Shown one piece after another: positions 36,480 through 45,751 of a stretch of 64,000 bases of DNA (within the stretch, counting starts at the first letter, position 1; each line of letters opens with the position of its first letter). The notes under the pieces were generated by a model. It was not told where the DNA came from, searched no databases, and worked only from the letters and a program-made list of their open reading frames with translations. Both the position numbers and the translations under genes were made by a program. Origin of the DNA: Bacteroidales bacterium (GTDB lineage: Bacteria > Bacteroidota > Bacteroidia > Bacteroidales > P3); NCBI GenBank assembly GCA_017522255.1, contig JAFWZP010000120.1:1-64000 (forward strand), read 5' to 3'.

Positions 36480-38087
36480 ATGAGCAAAATAGATTTAGAA
36501 AAATATGGAATTACCGGAGTGAGCGAAGTTTTATACAATCCTTCGTACGAAACTTTGTTTACAGAAGAAACAAAAGCCGAACTTACTGGATTCGATAAAG
36601 GAACTTTAACAGAACTTGATGCCATCAACGTAATGACAGGTATTTATACCGGACGCTCGCCCAAAGATAAATTCTTTGTAATGGACGAAGTAAGCAAAGA
36701 TACAGTATGGTGGACATCTGATGAATATAAAAACGACAATAAACCCGTTTCGGAAAACAGCTGGAAAGCATTGAAAGAATTGGCAGTAAAAGAATTATCG
36801 AACAAACGTTTGTACGTTGTTGATACATTCTGTGGTGCCAACCCTGATACTCGCCTTAAAGTACGCTTTATCATGGAAGTGGCATGGCAAGCACATTTCG
36901 TAAAAAATATGTTTATCCGCCCAACCGAAGAAGAACTTAAAAACTATGGCGAACCCGATTTTGTATCATTTGTAGCTTCTAAGGCAAAAGTTGAAAACTA
37001 CAAAGAACTTGGCTTGAACTCCGAAACAGCTACAGTTTTCAACCTAAAAGCAAACGAACAAGTTATCCTTAACACTTGGTATGGTGGCGAAATGAAGAAA
37101 GGTATGTTCTCGATAATGAACTACTTGTTGCCATTAAAAGGCATCGCTTCTATGCACTGCTCGGCCAACACCGATATGGAAGGCAAAAACACTGCTATCT
37201 TCTTTGGCTTGTCCGGAACAGGCAAAACCACTCTTTCCACCGATCCTAAACGCCTTTTGATTGGCGATGACGAACACGGCTGGGACGACGAAGGAATCTT
37301 CAACTTCGAAGGTGGTTGCTATGCCAAGGTTATCAACCTAAGCAAAGAAGCAGAACCTGACATCTACAACGCTATCCGTCGCAACGCTTTGTTGGAAAAC
37401 GTAACAGTAGATGCTAATGGAAAAATAGACTTTGCCGACAAGAGCGTAACCGAAAACACACGTGTTTCGTATCCTATCGAACACATCAATAATATAGTAC
37501 GCCCTGTTTCTAAAGCACCTGCTGCCGAAAAAGTTATATTCCTATCGGCTGATGCTTTTGGAGTATTGCCTCCCGTATCTATCCTTGACCCCGAACAAAC
37601 AAAATACTACTTCTTGTCGGGCTTTACAGCAAAACTTGCCGGTACCGAACGCGGTATCACCGAACCTACTCCTACTTTCTCGGCTTGCTTTGGCGAAGCT
37701 TTCTTGAGCCTTCACCCAACAAAATATGCCGAAGAATTGGTTAAGAGAATGCAAAAATCCGGTGCTAAAGCCTACTTGGTAAACACAGGATGGAATGGTA
37801 CAGGCAAACGTATCTCTATCAAAGATACTCGCGGAATTATCGACGCTATACTTGATGGCTCTATCGATAAAGCTCCTACAAAAACTATTCCTTACTTCAA
37901 CTTTGTAGTTCCAACAGAATTGCCGGGCGTTGACACCAATATCTTAGACCCACGCGACACTTACGAATGTGCTTGCAAATGGGAAGAAAAAGCTAAAGAT
38001 TTGGCTAGCCGCTTCATCAAAAACTTCAACAAGTTTACCGGTGCCGAAGCCGGCAAAGCATTGGTTGACGCAGGTCCTAAATTGTAA
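36480..38087 (+). CDS. pckA: Phosphoenolpyruvate carboxykinase (ATP)
   Basis: Interconverts oxaloacetate and phosphoenolpyruvate with ATP/ADP. In Bacteroidales it can run in the carboxylating direction during succinate/propionate fermentation. The P-loop GLSGTGKT is at residues 243-250, the metal/substrate segment [21 protein letters not shown] follows, and [10 protein letters not shown] near residue 56 binds oxaloacetate. 535 residues, normal for ATP-type PEPCK. Strong codon bias toward C-ending codons resembles highly expressed genes. Own promoter at 36415 and terminator at 38117. Confidence 0.98.
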   Translation: MSKIDLEKYGITGVSEVLYNPSYETLFTEETKAELTGFDKGTLTELDAINVMTGIYTGRSPKDKFFVMDEVSKDTVWWTSDEYKNDNKPVSENSWKALKELAVKELSNKRLYVVDTFCGANPDTRLKVRFIMEVAWQAHFVKNMFIRPTEEELKNYGEPDFVSFVASKAKVENYKELGLNSETATVFNLKANEQVILNTWYGGEMKKGMFSIMNYLLPLKGIASMHCSANTDMEGKNTAIFFGLSGTGKTTLSTDPKRLLIGDDEHGWDDEGIFNFEGGCYAKVINLSKEAEPDIYNAIRRNALLENVTVDANGKIDFADKSVTENTRVSYPIEHINNIVRPVSKAPAAEKVIFLSADAFGVLPPVSILDPEQTKYYFLSGFTAKLAGTERGITEPTPTFSACFGEAFLSLHPTKYAEELVKRMQKSGAKAYLVNTGWNGTGKRISIKDTRGIIDAILDGSIDKAPTKTIPYFNFVVPTELPGVDTNILDPRDTYECACKWEEKAKDLASRFIKNFNKFTGAEAGKALVDAGPKL

Positions 38088-38116
38088 GAATAAAAAATTT
38101 CTTTAATATATCCAAT

Positions 38117-38152
38117 GAGAGTGCCGAAGATTTCTTCGGTGCTCTTTTTTTA
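38117..38152 (+). terminator. Rho-independent terminator after pckA
   Basis: Stem AGAGTGCCGAAGA / TCTTCGGTGCTCT with a small bulge and loop TT, followed by a run of T. Confidence 0.85.
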
Positions 38153-38160
38153 CCTCATCA

Positions 38161-38226
38161 TTTCAGCACTTTCGATACTATCGTTCCCGAACAAAGAAAA
38201 TTTTGTTCCAAACGGAACGAAAAAAT
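38161..38226. repeat. Short 22-bp phased palindrome element
   Basis: GTTCC at 38183 and 38205 are 22 bp apart; a weaker TTTC-starting unit lies at 38161. GAACAAA (38189-38195) pairs with TTTGTTC (38202-38208), and TCGTTCC (38181-38187) pairs with GGAACGA (38214-38220), giving nested dyads. It sits between the convergent pckA and tex genes (309-bp gap). Confidence 0.6.
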
Positions 38227-38294
38227 AATAGAGTGAAGGTAGTGTTGCTATAGTAAGGGCGACCTTGAAGGCTCGTACACTGCATGGTTTGCCA

Positions 38295-38340
38295 AACAAG
38301 AAAAGGATAGAAACCTCATGGCTTCTACCCTTCTTTTGTT
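38295..38340 (-). terminator. Probable terminator of tex
   Basis: On the minus strand AACAAAAGAAGGGTAGAA pairs (with G-T pairs) with TTTCTATCCTTTTCTTGTT across a short loop, followed by a T-rich tail. It begins about 57 bp after the tex stop codon. Confidence 0.55.
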
Positions 38341-38396
38341 TAACTACCTATTATTTATTCGACTTTGGCACTTAGCCAATGGTCAAAAGCTAAAGT

Positions 38397-40532
38397 CTAT
38401 TTATTTATTCCCTTCATGGAAAATGAGATGCGGTTGCGTTTTACGTCCACTTCGGTTACTTTCACCATTACGTGCTGATGGAGTTTAAGCACCGTGTTGG
38501 GGTCTTTTACAAACTTGTCGGTCATTTGGCTTACGTGAACAAGTCCGTCCTGATGAACGCCCACGTCCACAAAAGCACCGAAGGCAGTGATGTTGGTAAC
38601 TATTCCAGGCAGAATCATTCCCTCGCGAAGGTCGTCGATACGGCTCACATTCTTGTCAAATTCAAATACTTCGAACTTGGTTCGAGGGTCCAAACCGGGC
38701 TTGTCCAGCTCCTTCATAATGTCTTCCAAGGTAGGCAACCCGCAGTCGTCCGACACAAAGTCTGCAATGTTTATCTTCTTGCGCAACTCCTTATCGTCGA
38801 CGAGTTCCGCCACCGAAGCCCCGACCTTCTTAGCCATACGCTCCACAAGCTCGTAACGTTCGGGGTGCACAGCACTGCGGTCCAATGGGTTGGCAGCATT
38901 GCGTATCCTCAGAAAGCCTGCACATTGTTCAAAAGCCTTCTCGCCCAAGCGGTCTACCTGCAGTAGCTCCTGCCTCGAAGCAAAGGGACCTTTCTTGGCA
39001 CGATGGTCTACTATCTTTTTTGCCAACACGGGACCTATTCCCGACACATAGCTGAGCAACTCTTTGCTGGCGGTGTTCAGTTCCACACCCACGTTGTTTA
39101 CACAGCTTACCACCACATCGTTGAGACTTTCGTGCAAAAGAGTTTGGTTTACATCGTGCTGATATTGCCCCACTCCTATCGACTTGGGATCAATCTTTAC
39201 AAGCTCCGACAGCGGGTCCATCAACCGCCGTCCTATCGATACGGCACCACGCACCGTAACGTCGTAGTCCGGAAACTCCTGGCGGGCAACGTCGGAAGCC
39301 GAGTAAACCGATGCACCGTTTTCGCTTACCATAACGGCTATCACTTTGGTTTTGAAACGAGCACGTTTCACTATCTCTTCCGTTTCGCGTCCTGCTGTGC
39401 CGTTGCCTATGGCTATGGCTTCTATCTTAAAGGCTTCCACAAGGTTTTCGAGTTTCTTCACCGAGTCGCGTTCTTCTCTCACCGAAGTGAAAGGATAAAT
39501 GGTTTCGTTGTGTATAAGATTACCTTGAGCGTCGAGGCACACCACCTTGCAACCTGTGCGAAAGCCGGGGTCGATGGCAAGCACACGTTTCTGCCCCAGC
39601 GGCGATGCCAACAGCAGTTGACGAAGGTTTTCGGCAAACACTTTGATGGCTTCCACGTCGGCACGCTCCTTCAATATGTTATAAAACTCTGTTTCCATCG
39701 AAGGGGCAAGCAAACGTTTGTAGCTGTCTTTTACTGCCATTTTAACTTGTTGAGAGCTATCGTTGTTGCCCTTTACAAATTGGCTTTCAAGTTGCTCTAT
39801 GGCTTTGGTGTCGTCGTCGGGCTGTATCTTTACTTTTAGGAAACCTTCGTTTTCGCCTCTAAACATAGCCAGTATTCTGTGCGACGGGGCTTTCATCATG
39901 TTCTCTTCCCAGTCGAACCACGAGCTGTACTTGGCACCTTCTTCCTCTTTGCCTTTGGCTACTTTGGCGGTAAGCATGGCCGAGCGGCGATATAGGTTTC
40001 GCATGCGATTGCGAGCAGCGGTGTTTTCGTTTATTCGTTCGGCTATTATATCTCTGGCACCGGCAAGGGCATCGTCAAGGTCGGCTACGCCCTTTTCAGC
40101 GTTTACATACCTGGCAGCCAATGTCTCTAAATTAATATTTTGCTGTAGCATAATGCTGTTGGCCAAAGGTTCCAATCCTTTTTCTATGGCCATGGAGGCA
40201 CGAGTTTTGCGTTTGGGCTTGTAAGGAAGATACAAGTCTTCGAGTTCGGTCATTGTTTCGGCCGATAGCAGTTGTTTCTTGAGTTCGGGCGTTAGTTTGC
40301 CTTGTTCTTCGATGGATTGGATTATGCTTTCGCGGCGTTTGTCCAACTCCTTGCATTTGATAAGCATGTCGCGAATGGCAGCAATCTGGACCTCGTTGAG
40401 GCTACCGGTGACTTCCTTGCGGTAGCGGGCTATGAATGGAACAGTGGCACCGCCTTCGAGCAGTTCGATGGTCTTCTCCACCTGACGGGGCGAAAGGTTG
40501 AGGGCTTCGGCTATCTTGGTAGAATAATTCAT
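38397..40532 (-). CDS. tex: RNA-binding transcription accessory protein Tex
   Basis: Nucleic-acid-binding protein that affects transcription and stress tolerance. Domains in order: N-terminal Tex helical region with HTH (about 1-190, LSPRQVEKTIELLEGGATVPFIARYRKEVTGSL in parts), YqgF/RNase H-like domain about 325-450 (VLAIDPGFRTGCKVVCLD, AIGNGTAGRETE), helix-hairpin-helix repeats about 500-570 (YVSGIGPVLAKKIVDHR), and an S1 domain at the C-terminus about 635-710 (GMILPGIVTNITAFGAFVDVGVHQDGLVHVSQM). 711 residues, somewhat shorter than E. coli YhgF but complete. Monocistronic. Confidence 0.96.
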   Translation of the reverse strand: MNYSTKIAEALNLSPRQVEKTIELLEGGATVPFIARYRKEVTGSLNEVQIAAIRDMLIKCKELDKRRESIIQSIEEQGKLTPELKKQLLSAETMTELEDLYLPYKPKRKTRASMAIEKGLEPLANSIMLQQNINLETLAARYVNAEKGVADLDDALAGARDIIAERINENTAARNRMRNLYRRSAMLTAKVAKGKEEEGAKYSSWFDWEENMMKAPSHRILAMFRGENEGFLKVKIQPDDDTKAIEQLESQFVKGNNDSSQQVKMAVKDSYKRLLAPSMETEFYNILKERADVEAIKVFAENLRQLLLASPLGQKRVLAIDPGFRTGCKVVCLDAQGNLIHNETIYPFTSVREERDSVKKLENLVEAFKIEAIAIGNGTAGRETEEIVKRARFKTKVIAVMVSENGASVYSASDVARQEFPDYDVTVRGAVSIGRRLMDPLSELVKIDPKSIGVGQYQHDVNQTLLHESLNDVVVSCVNNVGVELNTASKELLSYVSGIGPVLAKKIVDHRAKKGPFASRQELLQVDRLGEKAFEQCAGFLRIRNAANPLDRSAVHPERYELVERMAKKVGASVAELVDDKELRKKINIADFVSDDCGLPTLEDIMKELDKPGLDPRTKFEVFEFDKNVSRIDDLREGMILPGIVTNITAFGAFVDVGVHQDGLVHVSQMTDKFVKDPNTVLKLHQHVMVKVTEVDVKRNRISFSMKGINK

Positions 40533-40868
40533 TTTTGTATGTTTTATTTATGCTGAATATTTGTTGTAAGAAACATTCTTATCAGCGTTTTGCAATATTT
40601 TTTGTTGTTCGAAATATGGTACAAAAATACTTTATTTCCTCAAATAAAAGAACATTTTTTTTCGTTTTTTTCTCTATGTAAGGAAAAAAATAAACATTTA
40701 TGGGTGTTTTGCCAACACAATATAGCTTTGTTTTTCAGCGAATTAGTTATCGATATAGAAATTTTACTTTAAAATATATTTTTTTATTTCCTCTAATTGA
40801 AAAAAAATGTATATCTTTGTGCCTCGAATGAAAGAAAATAATTTATAAATAACTAAAAGAAAATCATT
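40533..40868. other. A+T-rich divergent gap between tex and the Omp28-like gene
   Basis: 336 bp with long A and T runs. The only signal is the TATCTTTG promoter box for the plus-strand gene. No palindrome array and no credible gene. Confidence 0.5.
40812..40819 (+). promoter_or_regulatory. -7 box of the Omp28-like gene promoter
   Basis: TATCTTTG fits TAnnTTTG, with a T-rich -33 region about 20 bp upstream, 50 bp before the ATG at 40869. Confidence 0.6.
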
Positions 40869-42752
40869 ATGAAAAAAACTTTATTATTTGTAATGGCAGC
40901 GATAATATCGGTTGCTGTTAATGCACAAACAATTTTCTCGGAAAATTTTGATGGTGTAGCAGTTTCCAATCGTATTGGAGCTATTCCGGAAGGTTGGACA
41001 ACCTATGGAGACAATTTGACTAACTACTACCAAGGATTCTCTCAAAGTTGGGATGTTTACCAATTTGACGATTTGGGAAAAGTAGGTATTAGTTTATCGT
41101 ATACTGGTGAAGGAACAGCAGTAAACCGTTGGTTAATTACACCTGCTATTGCTATAGCCGATTCGGGTTATTGCTTAACATTTGAAATCTTTGGTATAGA
41201 CAACAGTTATCCTGAAGCATTTGAAATAAAAATATCTACTACAGGAGTTGAAAAAACAGATTTTACAACTTCTGTATTGAATGTTCCTGTTGTACCTGCC
41301 GGCGAAAACAATTATTTAGTTAATTTAGACGCATTTGTAGGACAAAGCATACACATCGCTTTCGTAAATAAAGGTGCTAATGCTTATTATTTGGTACTAG
41401 ACAATATTAGTGTAGGCATTCCTATTGAAAACGAAATAGCATTAATGAGTGCAAAAATTCCCACATACGCAAAATACAACACTGATTTTTCGGTAAAAGG
41501 TGTCGTTAAGAACTTAGGAGTAGTCGCTTTAACTTCATTCGACGTAACTTACAATATTGATGGTGGCGAAAACGTAGATACATTCACAGTAAGCAATATC
41601 AATGTTGCATACAGCGGAACATACGAATTTACACACAATGTACCTGCCAACATAGCTACTACAGGTAATCATACAATAAACGTAACAGTATTGAATCCTA
41701 ATGGAGTAGCAGACGATGCTACTAATAATACCGGCAACGGAAACGTAATCATATACGAAAACGGCACACAACGCACTGTATTGTTCGAACAATTTACTAC
41801 AGGCAAATGTCCCAATTGTCCTCCTGCACACGAATATTTAGCAGAAGTGATAGAACCAAGAGAAGACAATGTAGTATGGCTTGCTCACCATGCAGGATAT
41901 TATACCGACAATTTAACCGTTCCTGAAAACGAAGAATTGCTTGTATTCTACAACAGCAATGGCACATACGCACCTGCAGCAATGGTAGACAGAACCTACT
42001 TCCCCGAATCGGGCGAACCCGGACCGGTAATGAGTGCTTACGTTGAAGAAACATTCCTTGACAACCAAATATCTGTTCCTTCGTTTGTAACCGTAAATAT
42101 ATCTGCTATCACTTACGACACAGTTACTCGTGCTTTATCAGTAACAGTATCGGGCGAAGTAGTTTCTGATATTTCGGGATACAACTCTCCTCGCGTATCG
42201 TTGTACATAAAAGAAGATGGTATAAAAATGAGCCAATCGGGTGCTTCAGCCAACTATATACACAACAACGCTATGCGTGATGCTCTATCGGATGTATGGG
42301 GCGATGCTGATGTAATAACATCTACAACTGTAGGTAGCACTTTCAGCAAAACATATAACTACACTATTCCCGGAACTTGGAAACCCAAAAACTTGGAATT
42401 GGTGGCTTTCGTAACCGAATATAATACAAATGTAAATCAACGTAGTGTATTGAACGCAACAGAAGTTCGTTTGGCCGACTCGGTACAAGTAAACACAGTA
42501 GGCATAGTAGAAGCATCGGATGTAGAATTGGTTGTATATCCAAATCCGGCTACCGACTATGCTATGATAAGCTCTAACGCAGTAATAACCGAAGTGGCTA
42601 TCATCAACACTTTGGGTCAAACAATAGCTACAATTCCTGCCAACGCAGAAAACGTACAAATCAACACTCAAGATTTGGCACAAGGAATTTATATGATTTC
42701 CATCACCACTGCCGAAGGAAAAGCAGTTAAAAAACTTACTGTAACAAAATAA
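40869..42752 (+). CDS. T9SS-exported Omp28-like protein (choice-of-anchor J domain)
   Basis: 627-residue surface or secreted protein. Signal peptide about 1-19 (SVAVNAQ). A cleaved-adhesin/choice-of-anchor-J-type domain about 22-185 (IFSENFDGVAVSNRIGAIPEGWTTYG, VNRWLITPAIAI). An Ig-like region follows, then an Omp28-like thioredoxin-fold segment with the pair CPNCPPAHEYL near residue 317. The C-terminal ~75 residues are a type A T9SS sorting domain: VYPNPATDYAMI, INTLGQTIATI, LAQGIYMISITTAEGKAVKKLTV. This proves the organism uses T9SS. Own promoter and terminator. Ligand unknown. Confidence 0.9.
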   Translation: MKKTLLFVMAAIISVAVNAQTIFSENFDGVAVSNRIGAIPEGWTTYGDNLTNYYQGFSQSWDVYQFDDLGKVGISLSYTGEGTAVNRWLITPAIAIADSGYCLTFEIFGIDNSYPEAFEIKISTTGVEKTDFTTSVLNVPVVPAGENNYLVNLDAFVGQSIHIAFVNKGANAYYLVLDNISVGIPIENEIALMSAKIPTYAKYNTDFSVKGVVKNLGVVALTSFDVTYNIDGGENVDTFTVSNINVAYSGTYEFTHNVPANIATTGNHTINVTVLNPNGVADDATNNTGNGNVIIYENGTQRTVLFEQFTTGKCPNCPPAHEYLAEVIEPREDNVVWLAHHAGYYTDNLTVPENEELLVFYNSNGTYAPAAMVDRTYFPESGEPGPVMSAYVEETFLDNQISVPSFVTVNISAITYDTVTRALSVTVSGEVVSDISGYNSPRVSLYIKEDGIKMSQSGASANYIHNNAMRDALSDVWGDADVITSTTVGSTFSKTYNYTIPGTWKPKNLELVAFVTEYNTNVNQRSVLNATEVRLADSVQVNTVGIVEASDVELVVYPNPATDYAMISSNAVITEVAIINTLGQTIATIPANAENVQINTQDLAQGIYMISITTAEGKAVKKLTVTK

Positions 42753-42783
42753 GAAGTTAGTGCTCGTGATTATATTTTATTTT

Positions 42784-42815
42784 AGGGATTCTCTGAAAAG
42801 AGAGTCCCTTTTTTA
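42784..42815 (+). terminator. Rho-independent terminator after the Omp28-like gene
   Basis: Stem GGGATTCTC / GAGAGTCCC (one G-T pair) followed by six T. Confidence 0.85.
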
Positions 42816-42853
42816 TTGCCCGATAAAGCACCTCTTACACCTACAAAATTACA

Positions 42854-42930
42854 TCACGAGGGAGATAGAAAATCCTCGCGATGTTGCAAAAAAATCCTCG
42901 CGAGGAAAATTCAACAACGTCGCGAGTGAT
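42854..42930. repeat. 22-bp phased array, core TCGCGA
   Basis: TCACGA (42854), TCGCGA (42876), TCGCGA (42898) and TCGCGA (42920) are exactly 22 bp apart. TCCTCGCGAGGA (42895-42906) is a perfect palindrome; CGCGATGTTG pairs with CAACGTCGCG with one mismatch; outer ATCAC pairs with GTGAT. Related in word and phase to the array at 36176-36247. It lies between the terminator of the Omp28-like gene and the pth promoter. Confidence 0.85.
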
Positions 42931-43006
42931 TTTTTAGAAATCCCCTAAAGCATAGCCATCAGTAAAAAAATGTAGTCAAAATATTCCATACTTGCGAAAA
43001 AAGATG

Positions 43007-43014
43007 TAACTTTG
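43007..43014 (+). promoter_or_regulatory. -7 box of the pth-coaX operon promoter
   Basis: TAACTTTG fits TAnnTTTG. The predicted start of transcription near 43020 rules out the TTG at 43020 as the pth start. Confidence 0.55.
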
Positions 43015-43031
43015 CAACTTTGTTTATGTAT

Positions 43032-43655
43032 ATGAAATGGCTTAAAAATATTTTATCGTTCTGTAAAACAGATAAAAAGATTGACAACGAAATGAAGTAT
43101 TTAATAGTAGGATTGGGCAATATAGGCAGCGAATACGAAGACACGCGCCACAATATCGGCTTTATGGTTTTGGACAGGTTGGTAAAAGGCACCGATTGTA
43201 AGTTTGAGTTAAGCCGCCATGCCTACACCACTGAAATGCGATACAAAGGGCGTACACTATTGCTTATAAAACCCACCACATATATGAACCTCAGTGGAAA
43301 GGCATTGAATTATTGGATGAAAACCGAAAAGATACCTATCGAAAACGTGCTGGTTATTGTCGACGACATAGCATTGCCGGTGGGTACAATACGCATAAAG
43401 AAAAAAGGCAGTGCCGGCGGTCATAACGGACTTGGCAATATCGAAGAAACTCTTGGTCATGCCAACTATGCACGCTTACGCTTTGGTATAGGCGACAACT
43501 TCTCGAGAGGACGACAGATAGACTACGTGCTTGGAAAGTTTACAAGCGAAGAACTCATAACTATAGACCCTCAGATAGACAAGGCTTGCGAAGCCATAAA
43601 AAATTTTGCAGCTATGGGAATAGACAAAACAATGAACTTCTTCAACAATAAGTAA
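43032..43655 (+). CDS. pth: Peptidyl-tRNA hydrolase
   Basis: Releases tRNA from peptidyl-tRNA that dropped off ribosomes. The catalytic core starts at MKYLIVGLGNIGSEYEDTRHNIGF, with the catalytic His in TRHN, then KPTTYMNLSGKAL, VIVDDIALPVGTIRIKKKGSAGGHNGL and the lid segment LRFGIGDNFSRGRQIDYVLGKF. The frame extends upstream of that core: ATG 43032 (MKWLKNILSFCK) is chosen, ATG 43026 is equally open, and ATG 43092 would give the bare core of 187 residues. First gene of a run with coaX, an OMP gene, a TPR gene and lptC. Confidence 0.95.
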   Translation: MKWLKNILSFCKTDKKIDNEMKYLIVGLGNIGSEYEDTRHNIGFMVLDRLVKGTDCKFELSRHAYTTEMRYKGRTLLLIKPTTYMNLSGKALNYWMKTEKIPIENVLVIVDDIALPVGTIRIKKKGSAGGHNGLGNIEETLGHANYARLRFGIGDNFSRGRQIDYVLGKFTSEELITIDPQIDKACEAIKNFAAMGIDKTMNFFNNK

Positions 43656-43668
43656 TATACTCGATGTT

Positions 43669-44394
43669 ATGAATTTGATTGTGGATATAGGAAATACTCG
43701 AACAAAAGTCGCAGTGTTTGACAACGATGCCATTGTGGAGCAATGGGTATATAACCATATTACAAAAGAATGTATATCGAGTATAACTCAAATATATCCT
43801 ATAAGCAAAGCCATAGTATCATCGGTGGGCAAAGAAGAGAATTGGCAAAACATACTCTCAGACCTTCCTCGATACATTGAATTATCGTCGCACCTAAAAC
43901 TTCCCATAACCAATATGTACAAAACGCCAAACACTTTAGGAGCCGATAGAATAGCAGGAGTAGTGGGAGCTACTGTGTTGTTTCCCAATAGGCACAATTT
44001 GGTTATCGATATGGGCACATGCATAACATTAGATTTTGTTACCAACACAGGAGAATATAAAGGTGGAGCTATATTGCCGGGAATTTCGATGAAATTTAAA
44101 GCACTACATACTTTTACGAACAAACTTCCGTTATTATCCATCGAGAACTTTGTAGACAATGATTTTTTTATCGGTGATGATACACAGTCGTCGATAGCGA
44201 TGGGAGTGATGAATGCAACATGTTACGAATTGGAAGGTTTTGTGAATAGATATAACGATGTTTTTGGTTCGATAAACATAATATTTACAGGAGGCGACGC
44301 TATTTATTTTGAAAAACGAGTAAAATTTCCGAACTTTGTAAATTCAAACTTATTACTGATAGGTCTTAATAAAATATTGAATTATAATGAATAA
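43669..44394 (+). CDS. coaX: Type III pantothenate kinase
   Basis: First step of coenzyme A synthesis: phosphorylates pantothenate with ATP; type III enzymes need a monovalent cation. ASKHA-fold motifs: phosphate-1 loop MNLIVDIGNTRTKVAVF at the N-terminus, TLGADRIAGVVGA near 85, DMGTCITLDFV near 110, GGAILPGISMKFKAL, and IIFTGGDAIYF near 205. 241 residues, full length. It starts 13 bp after pth and its end overlaps the next gene by 8 bp. Confidence 0.96.
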   Translation: MNLIVDIGNTRTKVAVFDNDAIVEQWVYNHITKECISSITQIYPISKAIVSSVGKEENWQNILSDLPRYIELSSHLKLPITNMYKTPNTLGADRIAGVVGATVLFPNRHNLVIDMGTCITLDFVTNTGEYKGGAILPGISMKFKALHTFTNKLPLLSIENFVDNDFFIGDDTQSSIAMGVMNATCYELEGFVNRYNDVFGSINIIFTGGDAIYFEKRVKFPNFVNSNLLLIGLNKILNYNE

Positions 44395-45715
44395 AAAGAA
44401 AAATAGAGGTATATTATTATTACTATTATTTAGTATAATGATACCTGCAATGGGTCAAAATGGTATAAATTCGCCATTTTCTCAGTTTGGGATAGGCGAA
44501 TTAAAAACACTTTATTCGCATCCCTATACAGGGTCGATGGGTGGATTGGCATATACTGTGCGAAAGAATAATATTATCAACTTTGCCAACCCTGCATCGT
44601 ATACAGCCATAGATAGCAACTCCTTTGTGTTTGATATGGGTTTCGGATTTGATTTTATAACACTTGAAAACAACGACCAGAGTTTTAGCGATGCCGATGC
44701 TGCCCTCACTCATATAATGATGGGTATGCCTCTTACTAAATGGTGGCGTACAAGTGTGGGAATAGTTCCATTGAGCGAAGTAAGTTACATTACCACCAAG
44801 AATTTATACACACTCAGTAACGGTGATTCGCTGTTCTCGCAAAGTGTGTTTGACGGTACGGGAGGAATAACTAAATTATATTGGGGACATGCTTTTAAGA
44901 TAACAAACAATTTATCCGTAGGTTTTAATGCCAACTACCTATTTGGACAAGAAACAAGAGCCATAACATATCTATTCCCTGATTCGGCATACATGCTCAA
45001 CTCTCGTAAATTGAAAGAAACCAATATCCGTAATTTTACTTTTGATTTCGGTTTGCAGTACTATCAAAGTCTTGGCAACGACTACACATTAGGTGTTGGT
45101 ATGACTTATTCGCTACCAATGAATTTGAAAGTAACAGATCAATCGGTATCATATACCTTTGCACGCAAAGGCGAAAACGAATATCCACGCGACACCATAT
45201 TTCCACTTAAAGAATACGAAAGCACATTATCAATGCCTACTATTGTAGGATTTGGATTATCGCTTATTCGTAACGAAAAGTGGATGATCGGCGCAGATGC
45301 AACTTATTCGGAATGGTCGATGCCTAAATATGTAGAAAATGAAGAGGTAAATATTCTTGGCAATTGGGATGCTTTTGAATATACCAATAGTCTACGTTTC
45401 GCCTTAGGAGGCGAAAAAATGGGAGATCTATTTGCAACCAAATATATCGAAAAAATGTCGTTTAGAGCCGGAGTGCATTTCGAGCAAGGCAAGTTGAGTG
45501 TGCTAAACCAAAATACCGGCATGTTTGAAACAATGAACGACTTTGGTATACATGTAGGTCTATCGTTGCCTGTGCGTAAGATGAAGTCGCTCATTAATAT
45601 CTCATTTCAATGGGGTAGCTATGGCATAAAAGACATACTAAAGAAGAACTATGCACAAATAGGCATATCACTATCGACCAGCGACACGTGGTTTAAGAAA
45701 CAAAAATACGATTAG
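44387..45715 (+). CDS. Outer-membrane beta-barrel protein, conserved next to coaX
   Basis: 442 residues with signal peptide (ending MIPAMGQ) and many amphipathic beta strands (SLGNDYTLGVGMTYSLPMNLKV, RFALGGEKMG). The start NGINSPFSQFGIGEL and the region SMGGLAYTVRKNNIINFANPASYTAID resemble FadL/PorV-like barrel proteins common in Bacteroidetes. In many Bacteroidales this gene stands between coaX and a TPR gene followed by lptC, which suggests an envelope role, but none is assigned. Overlaps the coaX stop by 8 bp, so translation is probably coupled. Confidence 0.8.
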   Translation: MNKKKNRGILLLLLFSIMIPAMGQNGINSPFSQFGIGELKTLYSHPYTGSMGGLAYTVRKNNIINFANPASYTAIDSNSFVFDMGFGFDFITLENNDQSFSDADAALTHIMMGMPLTKWWRTSVGIVPLSEVSYITTKNLYTLSNGDSLFSQSVFDGTGGITKLYWGHAFKITNNLSVGFNANYLFGQETRAITYLFPDSAYMLNSRKLKETNIRNFTFDFGLQYYQSLGNDYTLGVGMTYSLPMNLKVTDQSVSYTFARKGENEYPRDTIFPLKEYESTLSMPTIVGFGLSLIRNEKWMIGADATYSEWSMPKYVENEEVNILGNWDAFEYTNSLRFALGGEKMGDLFATKYIEKMSFRAGVHFEQGKLSVLNQNTGMFETMNDFGIHVGLSLPVRKMKSLINISFQWGSYGIKDILKKNYAQIGISLSTSDTWFKKQKYD

Positions 45716-45751
45716 AATAATAATAAAAACATCGAATAATAAATAACAGAA

